A DNA stretch of 64,000 bases from Marispirochaeta sp963667435 (GCA_963667435.1 OY763414.1:1240001-1304000); one strand, 5' to 3'; positions 26,345 to 35,678 are shown, numbered from the stretch's first letter. Notes: a model not told the origin generated them from the sequence alone. Numbers and translations: made by a program.

Positions 26345-26676
26345 TGACAGGGATAAAAGCTATCTCTGGGATATCGAAGATGCCTGCAAAGATATAAATA
26401 TTTTTTTACAGGAGACTACGTATCATAGTTTCGCAGAGGATAAGATGAAACGTTTTGCTGTTGAACGGCAGCTGCTGGTTATTGGTGAGGCAGCCAATCA
26501 TCTGTCAGAAGATTTGCCTTGCCCTGAATACTGACATTCCTTGGAAACTGATTATCGGGCTACGAAATATAATTGCCCACGAATATCGCGAGATTCTGGT
26601 GGACAGGATTTATAAGATTACCAAAGAGAACGTTCCGGCATTGAAAGAAAGCATCACTGAATTATTAAAGGAATAA
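26334..26676 (+). pseudogene. hepT: HepT-type HEPN toxin, frameshifted
   Basis: The first phase encodes MPLSDRDKSYLWDIEDACKDI through RQLLVIGEAANHLSEDLPCPEY and stops at TGA 26532-26534. The +1 phase continues as DIPWKLIIGLRNIIAHEY and on to 26676, containing the HEPN RNase motif R-x4-H (RNIIAH). Deleting one base, for example T26532, joins the two parts into a normal HepT of about 113 residues. Unless this is a sequencing error or programmed slippage, the toxin is inactive while the MntA antitoxin is intact. Confidence 0.8.
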
Positions 26677-26691
26677 TATAGCCTTTCTTTT

Positions 26692-27810
26692 TTATACATT
26701 CCCTTCAACTAACTCAATCTGACCGAAGTTTCCGTTGAACAGCCAGTCCGTACTCTCTCCATGGGGAATATTCTCCGGCTCCAGACCGACCATTACTTCA
26801 GATTTTGAAATGCGGCTTATGAGTATATCTGTCGGAAAGTAGTTTAAAATTGAAGCTGTCCTGGTGTCGTGGGGCCAATGCTTGTCTCCGATGAGCCTTC
26901 TGTAGTTCAGGTCTCCTTTAAATACTATGAGATCCGACCGGGAGAGTTCCTCCATTAGCTCCCCGGGCATTTGAGAGAACAGTTTTCCGCTTGCATTAAA
27001 AGGGTCAGAACTGAGTTCCAGTTTTCCTTCCTCCTCAAATCTGTTCATATCACGCACAAAGAAGGCAGCACTCTTTTTTTCAGAGAGAATATTCAATAGA
27101 AAGCGGTAATCGGAGATCAGTGCGTCGGATACAAAATACGGCATTTGCTTGAAATGCAGTTTAATTTTGCGTACTTCGGTATGACTCAAGAGCCAGTATG
27201 CAAGCAGCAGATCGAAAAACAGTTCTTCCCCGGCATTATCAAGTACTATATCCACCTGGGAACAGGCTGCTATTTTTGATGCAGCTTTATCCCGATGATC
27301 AATCAGCAGTTCGAACGCCGAACGAGAGGAGTAATGGGATGGATGCTGACTCAAATCGGCTTTATTCCCCATCAGATTCAGTAAGCAGATTTCTGAAAAG
27401 GAGTCGATTGAATCGAATGCTTTCAGATGATTTGAAAATTTTTCCAGACCAATGCGGGCTTCCGCATCTTTTTTGTAACGGAAATAATCAGACCCGTTGG
27501 AAAAATACCCGCACAGCTCGGAGATTTTGTGATACAGGTAATTTTCAAGAAAAAGAAACGGGGCATTCAGCCAGCCGTACGCAGGTTTTTCAGTCAAGAC
27601 AGCATTTATATCTTTCCCAAAGGGAGACGCTGTATTCATTGGAGCCAGTGTACCTGACGGGATGGAATTCAGCAGCTCTTTAAGTTCTTTCTCCACCTCA
27701 GGAGTAAATTCATTATTAGCTATCAGATCTTTAAGAATAGCGGGAAGCCTCCTATTAATGGTAAACCGGGCAAAAGAGTCCGCTTCTGAAGTCATAAGCT
27801 GTTGATGCAT
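26692..27810 (-). CDS. DUF89/ARMT1-family metal-dependent damage-control phosphatase
   Basis: A 372-residue cytoplasmic protein. DUF89 features are QVDIVLDNAGEELFFDLLLA (about 184-205, the conserved Asp-Asn metal site), DLIVFKGDLNYRRLIGD (about 293-310) and WPHDTRTA. The eukaryotic-like (subfamily III, ARMT1) length and lack of Cys motifs fit a carbohydrate-phosphate phosphatase that removes damaged sugar phosphates. It is monocistronic, convergent with the MntA/HepT locus. An AAAGGAGA ribosome binding site precedes the ATG. Confidence 0.8.
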   Translation of the reverse strand: MHQQLMTSEADSFARFTINRRLPAILKDLIANNEFTPEVEKELKELLNSIPSGTLAPMNTASPFGKDINAVLTEKPAYGWLNAPFLFLENYLYHKISELCGYFSNGSDYFRYKKDAEARIGLEKFSNHLKAFDSIDSFSEICLLNLMGNKADLSQHPSHYSSRSAFELLIDHRDKAASKIAACSQVDIVLDNAGEELFFDLLLAYWLLSHTEVRKIKLHFKQMPYFVSDALISDYRFLLNILSEKKSAAFFVRDMNRFEEEGKLELSSDPFNASGKLFSQMPGELMEELSRSDLIVFKGDLNYRRLIGDKHWPHDTRTASILNYFPTDILISRISKSEVMVGLEPENIPHGESTDWLFNGNFGQIELVEGNV

Positions 27811-28029
27811 AATCTTCTCCTTTTAAAGACTTTTTTTAACTTTATAAAGAACTGCTATCATATATTTTGTAATGGTTCTACTGTATATGTGGCGGTACAG
27901 GGCATGTCGGGAGTAAAGGCCGCCCCATGAGCAACAACACAATGCTGGATTAAGGTTGAGGAGTATGATGGAGTTGCAGGATCGTTTACGTTACAAATCA
28001 GCAGTCCGTACAACCGGAAGCAGAACAAA

Positions 28030-28062
28030 GCCCTTCCTGCTAGTCAAATTAAGTAGAAGGGC
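28030..28062 (-). terminator. Possible terminator downstream of the secreted protein gene
   Basis: GCCCTTC and GAAGGGC form a 7-bp stem around a 19-nt loop, followed on the minus strand by TTTG. The T-tract is weak. The surrounding gap 27811-28123 shows no gene. Confidence 0.35.
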
Positions 28063-28123
28063 ATTTAAAACTCTGAGAAATATAAAAAAAGATATCCTTT
28101 CGAATCAGCATAAAACTATTAGT

Positions 28124-29308
28124 TCAATACTCCCGCACCTGAATCATATACTGCACTCCATCGGGATTCTCTCCCAGAGAATCATCCACGGAAAAATAGA
28201 GCATCCTTCCGGCTTTGGCCGAAAAATGCTCCAGGGTTATGCTCTCTGTTCCGGAAGCTGCGGACCGCAGAGCCCAGAAGGTATCATCAACCCCGTAATC
28301 GCTTAGGCTTACGTACCCGGTTATTTCAGACAGTTCAATCAGTATATCCATATCTTCAGACGGCTCAAAACTATAGTAGCTCGTTTCGCCAAAAGCGACG
28401 GTTCCGTAGTATTGCATATTCATCTCGAGGGGCACAGGAAAATCGATTGAGCCTTCAGACTCGTACGCGGCAAAAGATGATTCCTCATTCTGCTCCGGGA
28501 CAACATTTGAGGCTGTAATAAGCGGTGTATAGCCGGTTTTAACATCAATCAATTGAGCAACAGTATTTGTGCTTCCGTCCCGGTCCATTTTAATGGAAAC
28601 AAGGCCGCCACCGATCTCCGGAGAAAACAGATATTGCACGCTGCCGGAATCGCCCATATCCTTGACAGCGGATACTGCCGAAATTGTCCCGGCAGGGGAA
28701 TCATACTCCACCTGTCCTGTTATCTGCAGGTCGGCATACTGCCGGGTGAAAACTCCTTCAAAATCCCGGCTGATCTCCTTTTTAATTTCAGCCTCAATGG
28801 CCTCCTGTCCCATACTCTGCACCGCCTCGTCCAATCCCTGACCGATCAGAGCAGGACGCTCGTGATATGCCCCGGTTTCCGGATTGCGGTATCGGATTAA
28901 CACCGGAACCCCAAGAGAGTGGACCAGGACTTCACAATAAATATCCGTGTCTGATCCGGAAATATGCAGACTCCACCAGGAAGAGTCCTCTTCTGTGCCG
29001 AGAAGTGCCTGTTCGATTGTAATGGTTCCGCCACCGTAGGCGACATCGACAGTAACACCGCTTCCAGGAGTAAACGTTCCCTTATCAAGTCTGAATATCC
29101 GGTAAAGATAGTCTTCAAAAATGGTATCTCCCCAGAGAAACTGATTGAAGTAATCGATACTCATCAGTATCTGCTCCAGACGGAAAGCGGGAACAACATC
29201 CTCCGGAACCGCCGACCGGGGATAAGCGTCGGCAAAGGCAAAACAAGATAACAGGAAAAAGATTATAATTAATCTGCTTATAATCTTGCTAAAATATTCA
29301 GGTCTCAT
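28124..29308 (-). CDS. Hypothetical secreted protein
   Basis: A 394-residue exported protein. The start at 29308 (MRPEYFSK) has GGAG 7 nt upstream and gives a standard signal peptide ending AFADAYP. It is preferred over an ATG 63 nt earlier. The mature protein begins with a helical part (VVPAFRLEQILMSIDYFNQFLWGD) followed by beta-rich repeats, with a C-terminal domain resembling pre-peptidase (PPC-like) beta sandwiches (YYGTVAFGETSYYSFEPSEDMDILIELSE). No enzyme motif is seen. It lies upstream of, and in the opposite direction to, nothing obvious; the D,D-carboxypeptidase gene precedes it on the same strand with a 46-nt gap. Confidence 0.6.
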   Translation of the reverse strand: MRPEYFSKIISRLIIIFFLLSCFAFADAYPRSAVPEDVVPAFRLEQILMSIDYFNQFLWGDTIFEDYLYRIFRLDKGTFTPGSGVTVDVAYGGGTITIEQALLGTEEDSSWWSLHISGSDTDIYCEVLVHSLGVPVLIRYRNPETGAYHERPALIGQGLDEAVQSMGQEAIEAEIKKEISRDFEGVFTRQYADLQITGQVEYDSPAGTISAVSAVKDMGDSGSVQYLFSPEIGGGLVSIKMDRDGSTNTVAQLIDVKTGYTPLITASNVVPEQNEESSFAAYESEGSIDFPVPLEMNMQYYGTVAFGETSYYSFEPSEDMDILIELSEITGYVSLSDYGVDDTFWALRSAASGTESITLEHFSAKAGRMLYFSVDDSLGENPDGVQYMIQVREY

Positions 29309-29354
29309 ACAAACGGCTCCATTGATAAAAATGCTGTCTTTAAGATTAGTGTAC

Positions 29355-30590
29355 TTACTCTGCAGACGCAAACAGGAGCATTATGGAATCAATAATCTTT
29401 CGCAGCCAACCTGCAGGTCGGGCAGAATCCTTTGCAACAAGAGGACTTTCAAAAAGAACATTTCCGGAAGCCCCCATGCAAACTGCCTTGCCGACACGGT
29501 CTCCTTTAGCCAGGGGAACTTGAATCTTCGTTTCCATTGTATATGCCCAGAACACACCCCCGGCCTCAGTTCTATCCAGTGTAACCTGCGGTACTGAAAC
29601 AGGCTCTGCATCAATGTATTTGTCCGCAGATTTCCAGACACGCACAGGGGGTATATCCTCCGGGCTTGAAGTAAAAGTAATAAACCCGGTAAAACCATAG
29701 GTGAAAAGAGCGGTTACATCCAAAGCCCGCACAAAAGCACCATCTCTCTTTATTAAATCCGGTCCGCCCATTGTTACAACAAGAAGACGTCTGCCATTTC
29801 TTTCTGCTGTTGCCGCAATATTATACCCGGATTCATCTATATATCCGGTTTTCAATCCATCAATTCCAGCTAACCGGCCTATCAGATTGTTATGATTATA
29901 TTGCTTTACCGGTCCGTAGGCCGAAGATCCTCCGGAAGGGATATTTTCACTTTTGGGATAAGTAAAAGATTCCCTGCTATGCAGTTGTTCCAGTGCCTCC
30001 GGGTGTCTTTTCATGTAGGCAATGCAGAATTTGGAAAACTCCCGGGCGGTTGTCTGATTTTTCTCGCTGTAGCCTGAAGGCTCAACAAACGAAGTATTAA
30101 CAAGCCCTAATTTTCCAACCCGGGCATTCATAGCCTCTACAAACTCCGGAACGCTTCCGGATATTAGCTCAGCAACAGCAATGCTTGCATCATTTCCCGA
30201 AGGGATGGCAAGACCAAGCATAAGATCACGAAATGTCACCGACTGTCCTGCTTCCAGAAACATCAGGGAGGAACGCGGCGGGCTTGACTTGAATGATGCT
30301 GAATCGGTAACGAGAATCTTTGCATCGGGAAGAATACGCCCTTCTTCGATTGCAGTGTAAGCCAGATCCAGGGTAATTAGCTTTGTCATAGATGCAGGCG
30401 GAATAACATTGTCGGGATTTTTTGCATACAGCAGAGTCTCGGTCTCCACATCAATTAAAACCGCCGAAGAACACTGGATCGGAGGTGGGTCAGCTGAGAA
30501 ATCTGCAGCATGGAGAGAAGAAGATACAAGGAGAAACCAGAAAACTGCCTTAATAATTTTATTTCTTTGTACAGCGGTAATCTCAATCAT
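29355..30590 (-). CDS. dacA: D-alanyl-D-alanine carboxypeptidase (PBP5/6, DacA family)
   Basis: A 411-residue periplasmic serine peptidase that trims the terminal D-Ala of peptidoglycan stem peptides. It has a signal peptide (about 1-29) and the three penicillin-binding motifs: S-x-x-K in ASMTK (about 67-70), SGND (about 130-133) and KTG in GLKTGY (about 244-248). A C-terminal beta domain (VSVPQVTLDRTEAGG...) and a final amphipathic segment (WLRKIIDSIMLLFASAE) provide membrane attachment. The length is typical. It is divergent from the FecR gene at 30708. Confidence 0.9.
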   Translation of the reverse strand: MIEITAVQRNKIIKAVFWFLLVSSSLHAADFSADPPPIQCSSAVLIDVETETLLYAKNPDNVIPPASMTKLITLDLAYTAIEEGRILPDAKILVTDSASFKSSPPRSSLMFLEAGQSVTFRDLMLGLAIPSGNDASIAVAELISGSVPEFVEAMNARVGKLGLVNTSFVEPSGYSEKNQTTAREFSKFCIAYMKRHPEALEQLHSRESFTYPKSENIPSGGSSAYGPVKQYNHNNLIGRLAGIDGLKTGYIDESGYNIAATAERNGRRLLVVTMGGPDLIKRDGAFVRALDVTALFTYGFTGFITFTSSPEDIPPVRVWKSADKYIDAEPVSVPQVTLDRTEAGGVFWAYTMETKIQVPLAKGDRVGKAVCMGASGNVLFESPLVAKDSARPAGWLRKIIDSIMLLFASAE

Positions 30591-30707
30591 TCCGGAATTA
30601 TACGGCTAACACCGGTATTGTGGAACAACTCCTTAACAGGTACAGGAGCTGTCTCCTGTGTTATACTGAGAATGTATAAACGGGACCAACAATCAGGGAG
30701 GATTCAA

Positions 30708-31376
30708 ATGAGAACAAAACAGTTAAGTCTTGTTCCGACAATTATTCTATCTGTTCTTGTATTTAACGGACTACTCTATGCGGGAGGACAAAAGGAGCCG
30801 ATAAATCCCGCAAACCTCGACGGAAAACTGGTGTATGTTGAGGGAGAAGTTCTGATAAACAATCGGACAGCAGAAATCGGGGATACCGTTCATACCGGAG
30901 ATGCGGTAGCCACCAGCGCCGACGGGATTGCGGAGATAACCTTCGGCAGCAGGAATATTCTCCGATTCGGTGAAAACACCCGGGCAGTTATTGATTCAGA
31001 ATGGAAGGGTGTCAAAATGGAAACCGGGAGCATGGGAGCCGTCCTGAACGGTCTGGCCCGTCTGGGGTTTGATAAGGATAACAGATTTCAGGTAAAGGTG
31101 CCGACAGCTTCTCTTGGCGTAAGAGGAACATCTTTTTTTATTTCACAGCCGGAAGAAAATGAAACCTACTTCTGTACCTGTTACGGGCAGCTGCACATTG
31201 AGCCTGAAGACGGCAGCAACGCCATAGATACAGAAGCGTATCATCATTCCGCAATTTGGCTGGTTCGTACACCGGACGGAATGAAAGCATTGCCATCGGG
31301 ACTGCACTATCACGATGACTCAAGCATGACAGAAATGGCAAAAAAGGCAGGTACAGCTATACGCTGGCGGGATTAA
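30708..31376 (+). CDS. Secreted FecR-domain protein (short form)
   Basis: A 222-residue exported protein. The ATG at 30708 has GGGAGGA 6 nt upstream and opens a signal peptide (about 1-26, LLYAGGQ). The FecR-type pattern follows: KLVYVEGEVLINN, AEIGDTVHTGDAVATSADGIAEITFGSRNILRFGENT, METGSMGAVLNGLARL, FQVKVPTASLGVRGTSFF. The C-terminal region holds two Cys (FCTCYG) and several His (YHHSAIW, LHYHDD), which may bind metal or haem. It differs from the longer FecR protein at 24182 by lacking the coiled-coil tail. It is monocistronic. Confidence 0.7.
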   Translation: MRTKQLSLVPTIILSVLVFNGLLYAGGQKEPINPANLDGKLVYVEGEVLINNRTAEIGDTVHTGDAVATSADGIAEITFGSRNILRFGENTRAVIDSEWKGVKMETGSMGAVLNGLARLGFDKDNRFQVKVPTASLGVRGTSFFISQPEENETYFCTCYGQLHIEPEDGSNAIDTEAYHHSAIWLVRTPDGMKALPSGLHYHDDSSMTEMAKKAGTAIRWRD

Positions 31377-31631
31377 GCCGGGTAGTCAATGAAGCTGGTT
31401 TCCCGGAAATTCCAACCGGGAAATTCTGTACAGGCCCGATACTACTGACGGCAGGTTTATCAAAGCCGCCGAACATATAAAAACTGAAAACCAGTTTTTT
31501 AATAAAGGATCTTATGAAAGATTCATCCGGTGCTGTTTGCAGCATAAACGAAACAGACTCTCATTTTCATTGATAGTTAGAAACAGCCTGAAATATACTT
31601 CTGCCACACCGGATACCCAGGAGGAAACAGA

Positions 31632-32467
31632 ATGCAGGAAGGATGTGAAGACCGGGAAATCCTGGAAGCGATTGCGAATATACTCCCGACTATACGAGAA
31701 CTGTTTCAACAGGACTGTATACTTGCAGTAACAGACAAAGAGAAGTTTATCAGCTATCTGCCGGGATCAAAAATTGACATAAAGGCTGTACCCGGACAGG
31801 AAGTATCGCCTAAAAGTTCATCAATGCAGGCGATAAACGCGGCAGGCACAGTCTCGACAGTAGTGCCCGTGAGATATATGGAATTCCGGTAAAAGCGACG
31901 GGTGTACCGGTCCGCAATAATAATGGCGAAATTATCGGCTCAATAATGTTTGGAAAGAGCATCGATAATGAAGATAATATTCGGAATATTGCAGCAACTC
32001 TGCAAAAAACCGTAGAAGACATAAATACTAACACCTGTGCCATTTCGGACGGATCAAGGCAGCTTCATGATCTGGTGCAGGACCTGGTTACCATGACCAG
32101 AATTTCCGAAGAACAGCTGAAAGAAACGTCCAAGATTCTGCACTCCATAAATGAGATGTCGGAAATGACCAATGTGCTGGGAATAAATGCAGCTATTGTC
32201 GCAGCCAGAGCCGGTGTCCACGGAAAAGGCTTTAATGTAGTAGCCGGAGAAATCCGCAAAATGGCAGAATTAAACAGGAAGTCCGTTGACCAAGCCCAGA
32301 AAATCCTGTCTGCCATTCAGGAAAGTGTGACCTCAATTACCAGTGTCACAGCCACCACCAACGAAATTTCCCTGGAGCAGACATCTGCTACCGAGGACAG
32401 TGTCGAATCAATACAATCCATCAGCAGCCTGTCAGAGTCTCTGCTCCAGACTTCGCGGGAACTCTGA
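31632..32467 (+). pseudogene. Soluble methyl-accepting chemotaxis-type receptor, frameshifted
   Basis: The first phase (31632-31892) gives a sensor start, ILPTIRELFQQDCILAVTDKEKFISYLPGSKIDIKAVPGQ, typical of cytosolic chemoreceptors with a small cache/PAS-like module. It ends early at TAA 31890-31892. Another phase, open from about 31850, continues DSSAREIYGIPVKATGVPVRNNNGEIIGSI, then the MCP signalling helices (NEMSEMTNVLGINAAIVAARAGVHGKGFNVVAGEIRKMAELN). One missing base near 31850-31865 explains the break. The hairpin tip is degenerate compared with standard MCPs (ILGINAAIVAARAG instead of LLALNAAIEAARAG), as in the short receptors of this class. If whole, it would be about 278 residues. 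Confidence 0.75.
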
Positions 32468-32551
32468 TAAAACACAGGCTCTTATAAGACCCGAAATCCA
32501 TAGAAAACCTTTGATTTTTATAAAACAATCTTCATTTCTTAAAAACCACAG

Positions 32552-32761
32552 CTATCTTGTGTTGACTTTTCGTTGCAGATCTTTCAGCTCCCGTATTAAA
32601 GGAACAATAAAAGCGAAACAGGCGAGAAGGAATAAGATGCTGGCAACAAGTGAGAGCAGGTCACCGTTTTTAAGACTGGACCCAATAAAAAACAAGGCGC
32701 TTAAAACAAAACCTGTCCAGCCGGTAAGGTGACAGATGATTTCGAGTGATTTATGCTGCAT
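32552..32761 (-). CDS. Small membrane protein, two predicted helices
   Basis: A 69-residue protein with two hydrophobic stretches (WTGFVLSALFFIGSS and LLSLVASILFLLACFAFIVPLI) flanked by charged ends (KDLQRKVNTR). Composition and placement suggest a real small inner-membrane protein. The ribosome binding site is poor (GGAG 13 nt upstream). Convergent with the broken chemoreceptor. No family is recognised. Confidence 0.45.
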   Translation of the reverse strand: MQHKSLEIICHLTGWTGFVLSALFFIGSSLKNGDLLSLVASILFLLACFAFIVPLIRELKDLQRKVNTR

Positions 32762-33400
32762 TACAGGAAAAACTCCGGGTTAATTTTCAAGTCTGGCCAT
32801 GGATTATACAAGTGATCCTGCGAAGACATGAACCCCGGTGTAAAATAATGCTGCGCGCCCTTCAAGAGACACGCAGTATATGGATGAACAGGACTGATTT
32901 TTCATTAGCAACCCGGTTTTCTTATTGAAAAATGGATCAGATAAACCAAACTTGAAGTGTAAGAAGTCGCAAAGTTAATCCTGTCCGGAGTTTGTGAGTA
33001 TTAAAAGAACTTCTGTTTCAAAGACACCCTGTTTGAGCAGGAGCTTTTTTTCACGCAAAAATGGACAAAGATTGGGATCATGGACGGGTTCTTCCCTTTT
33101 CATATTCTTAACTCAACACTGTTTAAATCTGCTTTTGCTAATCAAGAACAAACGTATATGAGCAATATTATCACACTTCAGGACTTAAATCAGTATTCAG
33201 AGAAATGAAGTTGTTACAAACAATAAAAAATTATGAAATAGATACAACGTGAATATAAAAACAGGGATATTCACGTATTTGTATTTATTTCTGCATGAAG
33301 AATGGCTGTTGAATTCCAAAAAAAAGAATTTGCTTCCCCTTCCTTTTCCCAGGCAGTACCCTGTTAGAAGACAACTTGATTGGGGTAGAGGACTTATCTG
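32762..33400. other. AT-rich intergenic stretch without a gene
   Basis: About 640 bp with no frame of protein-like composition. It contains a short terminator-like CCTG...CAGGAGC followed by a run of seven Ts (about 33028-33051) and the perfect palindrome at 33247-33276. It probably holds the promoter region of the two-component system. Confidence 0.5.
33247..33276. promoter_or_regulatory. Perfect 10-bp inverted repeat upstream of the response regulator gene
   Basis: ACGTGAATAT (33247-33256) and ATATTCACGT (33267-33276) are perfect inverted repeats with a 10-nt spacer, a one-turn spacing typical of dimeric regulator sites. It lies 124 nt before the response regulator start. Either an operator or a hairpin is possible. 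Confidence 0.4.
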
Positions 33401-34138
33401 TTGAAATATGGTGGTATTGACGAAGCTAAAACAATACTGATTATTGAGGATGATCGGGAAATCAGCAATGTAGTATCAATGAACGTAAAAGATCTCGGGT
33501 ATGCAATAGATACTGCCACGGATGGGCAAACTGGTCTTCGGAAGGCAATGGAGAACAGGTATTCCCTGATCATTCTGGATATAATGCTTCCGGGTATCGA
33601 CGGCCTGGATATCTGCAGAGAAATCAGAGGTTCTGATCCGTACACACCGATAATGATGCTGACAGCACGTTCGGAAGAAATTGACCGGGTTCTCGGTCTG
33701 GAACTGGGCGCAGATGATTACCTCACCAAACCATTCAGCCTGAGAGAACTGACTGCAAGAATAAAAGCTCTTATCCGACGATCACACACTGTTCAGCCCG
33801 GAAACCTTGAACCGACAATCGAAGAGACCAGGCAGATTGGCAGCATCTTCATAGACTTCAGCAAAAGAAAGGTACAAATAGACAAAGACGTACTGGATTT
33901 AACTGTGAAAGAGTATGAACTGTTGCAGCTTTTCATGCGTAATCCCGGCCGTGCCTACTCACGGTCGGACCTTCTGAATATTATCTGGGGATACCAGTTT
34001 GAAGGCTATGAACACACGGTAAACACTCACATTAATCGCTTGAGAAATAAAATCGAGCCAGACCCCTCAAATCCGCATTATCTGGAAACCGTATGGGGAG
34101 TAGGCTACAGGTTTACCGAAAATGATGAAGGAGAATAA
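33401..34138 (+). CDS. OmpR/PhoB-family response regulator
   Basis: A 245-residue DNA-binding regulator. Receiver domain (about 10-125): acidic pair ED-D after ILII, phospho-acceptor D60 in IILDIMLPG, MLTARSE and the LTKPF lysine. The winged-helix DNA-binding domain (about 150-240) has DLTVKEYELLQLFMRNPGRAYSRSDLLNIIWGY and VNTHINRLRNKIEPDPSNPHYLETVWGVGYRF. The start is a TTG at 33401 with GAGG about 10 nt upstream. It is 3 nt before the sensor kinase gene, an operon. Its likely target is the tandem direct repeat at 35613-35633 before the thioredoxin/DipZ/MsrB genes. Confidence 0.9.
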   Translation: MKYGGIDEAKTILIIEDDREISNVVSMNVKDLGYAIDTATDGQTGLRKAMENRYSLIILDIMLPGIDGLDICREIRGSDPYTPIMMLTARSEEIDRVLGLELGADDYLTKPFSLRELTARIKALIRRSHTVQPGNLEPTIEETRQIGSIFIDFSKRKVQIDKDVLDLTVKEYELLQLFMRNPGRAYSRSDLLNIIWGYQFEGYEHTVNTHINRLRNKIEPDPSNPHYLETVWGVGYRFTENDEGE

Positions 34139-34141
34139 GCC

Positions 34142-35599
34142 ATGTTTCGTTCATTCTATGCACGAATTTCGCTGCTCTTTCTTCTGTTAATTCTGATTCT
34201 GGGTTCAGCCGCCCTCTTTACTGCTTTTAATGCATCACGTCACCTTTTCGACGAAGTTGAACAGCTGCTCAACAGAGAATATGCGGCAAGCATTGCCCTT
34301 GAACTATCTCCGCTGGTTGAGGAAGGGTTTACTGAAACGAATATAAAAAGTGCGATCCACTATATGATGGTGCTGAATCCAATGGTGGAAATTTATCTGC
34401 TCGATAATAAAGGGCGTATTCTGGCCTACTTCACCCATCCGAATGAAGAAGTAATTAGAAACTCCATTTCTGTAAAGCCCCTGCAGGAATTTATCAATTC
34501 CAACGGATGGGTAATTGTTCAGGGAGACGATCCGCGAACACGGAATTCTGTAAAACCCTTCTCAGCCGCACCGTTACAAATGGGTGACACATCAGGATAT
34601 GTCTATGTGATACTGAGGGGACAGAGTTATGACCGGTCACTGGCAATTGCAGGAAACAACTACTATATCAAATCCGGCTTATACACCTTTTCTGCCGCAT
34701 TGGTACTTACTTTTATCATCGGATTGGTTCTCTTCTCACTGTTAACACGGCGGCTGCGGGAACTGCGCAATGGTGTACACTCTTTTCAGCAGGGCAAATG
34801 GGACTACAGGGTAAAGGTAAAAGGCAGGGATGAACTCAGCGATCTGGGCAAAACCTTTAACGAAATGGCAGATACCATACAAAAGGGTGTAAACGATCTC
34901 AAGATTGCCCAGAAAGAACGAACAGACCTTATTGCAAATATTTCACATGACTTGAGAAGTCCTCTGACCTCAATTCGAGGGCACCTGGAAACCTTTATGC
35001 TGAAGGAGAAAACTCTTTCGGATACAGAAAAGAGGGAGTTTCTTGAAATTGCCTTAAAAAATGTCGCCTGGTTTCAGGACCTTGTAGCGGAACTGTTTGA
35101 TCTGGCAAAACTGGAATCCGGGCAAACAGAAATACAGAAAGAAACATTCCTTCCGGCAGAACTGCTTCAAGATGCAGTGCTGAAACTGAAACCCATGGCC
35201 GACAGAAAAATGCTTAAGATAGCCTACCACCCTTCGGAGCCGGAAATGCCGGTATCCGCTGATATCGGTCTTTTTGAGAGAGCCGTAACAAACATTCTGC
35301 AGAATGCGATTACCCATACACCGGAGAACGGGATCATCACCATTGAACTTGAGGCAGACGATGATAGTCTGCTTATCAGAATCAGCGATACAGGACCGGG
35401 AATACCGGAACAGGATCTTCCGCACATTTTTGAACGCTTTTACCGCGCAGATAAAAGCCGAAACCGGGCGGATCCCGGAACCGGGCTGGGGCTGGCCATT
35501 GCAAAAGAAATAATTGAACGCCACAACGGTTCAATATCCGCAGCAAACGGCGCCGGTTCCGGAGCAGTATTTACCGTAAGACTAAATAAAAAAGTTTAA
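34142..35599 (+). CDS. Membrane sensor histidine kinase
   Basis: A 485-residue kinase. TM1 is about 9-29; a periplasmic sensor of about 150 residues follows (DEVEQLLNREYAASIALELSPLVEEG...); TM2 is about 180-202. A HAMP domain (RRLRELRNGVHSFQQGKWDYRVKVKGRDELSDLGKTFNEMADTI), HisKA with phospho-His in ISHDLRSPLTSIRGH, and a HATPase with NILQNAITHTPE, DTGPGIPE, HIFERFYRADKS and GTGLGLAIAKEI complete it. It is the partner of the regulator at 33401. The periplasmic sensor has no named domain that I recognise. The neighbouring periplasmic methionine and thiol repair genes suggest it senses oxidative or metal stress in the envelope (inference). Confidence 0.9.
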   Translation: MFRSFYARISLLFLLLILILGSAALFTAFNASRHLFDEVEQLLNREYAASIALELSPLVEEGFTETNIKSAIHYMMVLNPMVEIYLLDNKGRILAYFTHPNEEVIRNSISVKPLQEFINSNGWVIVQGDDPRTRNSVKPFSAAPLQMGDTSGYVYVILRGQSYDRSLAIAGNNYYIKSGLYTFSAALVLTFIIGLVLFSLLTRRLRELRNGVHSFQQGKWDYRVKVKGRDELSDLGKTFNEMADTIQKGVNDLKIAQKERTDLIANISHDLRSPLTSIRGHLETFMLKEKTLSDTEKREFLEIALKNVAWFQDLVAELFDLAKLESGQTEIQKETFLPAELLQDAVLKLKPMADRKMLKIAYHPSEPEMPVSADIGLFERAVTNILQNAITHTPENGIITIELEADDDSLLIRISDTGPGIPEQDLPHIFERFYRADKSRNRADPGTGLGLAIAKEIIERHNGSISAANGAGSGAVFTVRLNKKV

Positions 35600-35612
35600 C
35601 CTTTGTTGTTTC

Positions 35613-35657
35613 TTTTGTGACAGTTTTGTGACATCTAAACCTTACCTTTTGTATCAG
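35613..35657 (+). promoter_or_regulatory. Promoter with tandem direct repeat before the thioredoxin/DipZ/MsrB genes
   Basis: TTTTGTGACA occurs twice, at 35613-35622 and 35624-35633, a repeat period of 11 bp, as in PhoB/OmpR-type binding boxes. The second copy overlaps a -35 GTGACA (35628-35633), which is 18 nt before TATCAG (35652-35657). It lies directly after the sensor kinase gene, so the response regulator (33401) is the obvious candidate activator. A ribosome binding site AGGAGG follows at about 35666. Confidence 0.6.
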
Positions 35658-35678
35658 ATATTAACAGGAGGTAAGCAT

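Noticed and set aside
27956..28306. Plus-strand 116-residue frame
   Set aside because: It runs antisense into the secreted-protein gene and has no recognisable composition.
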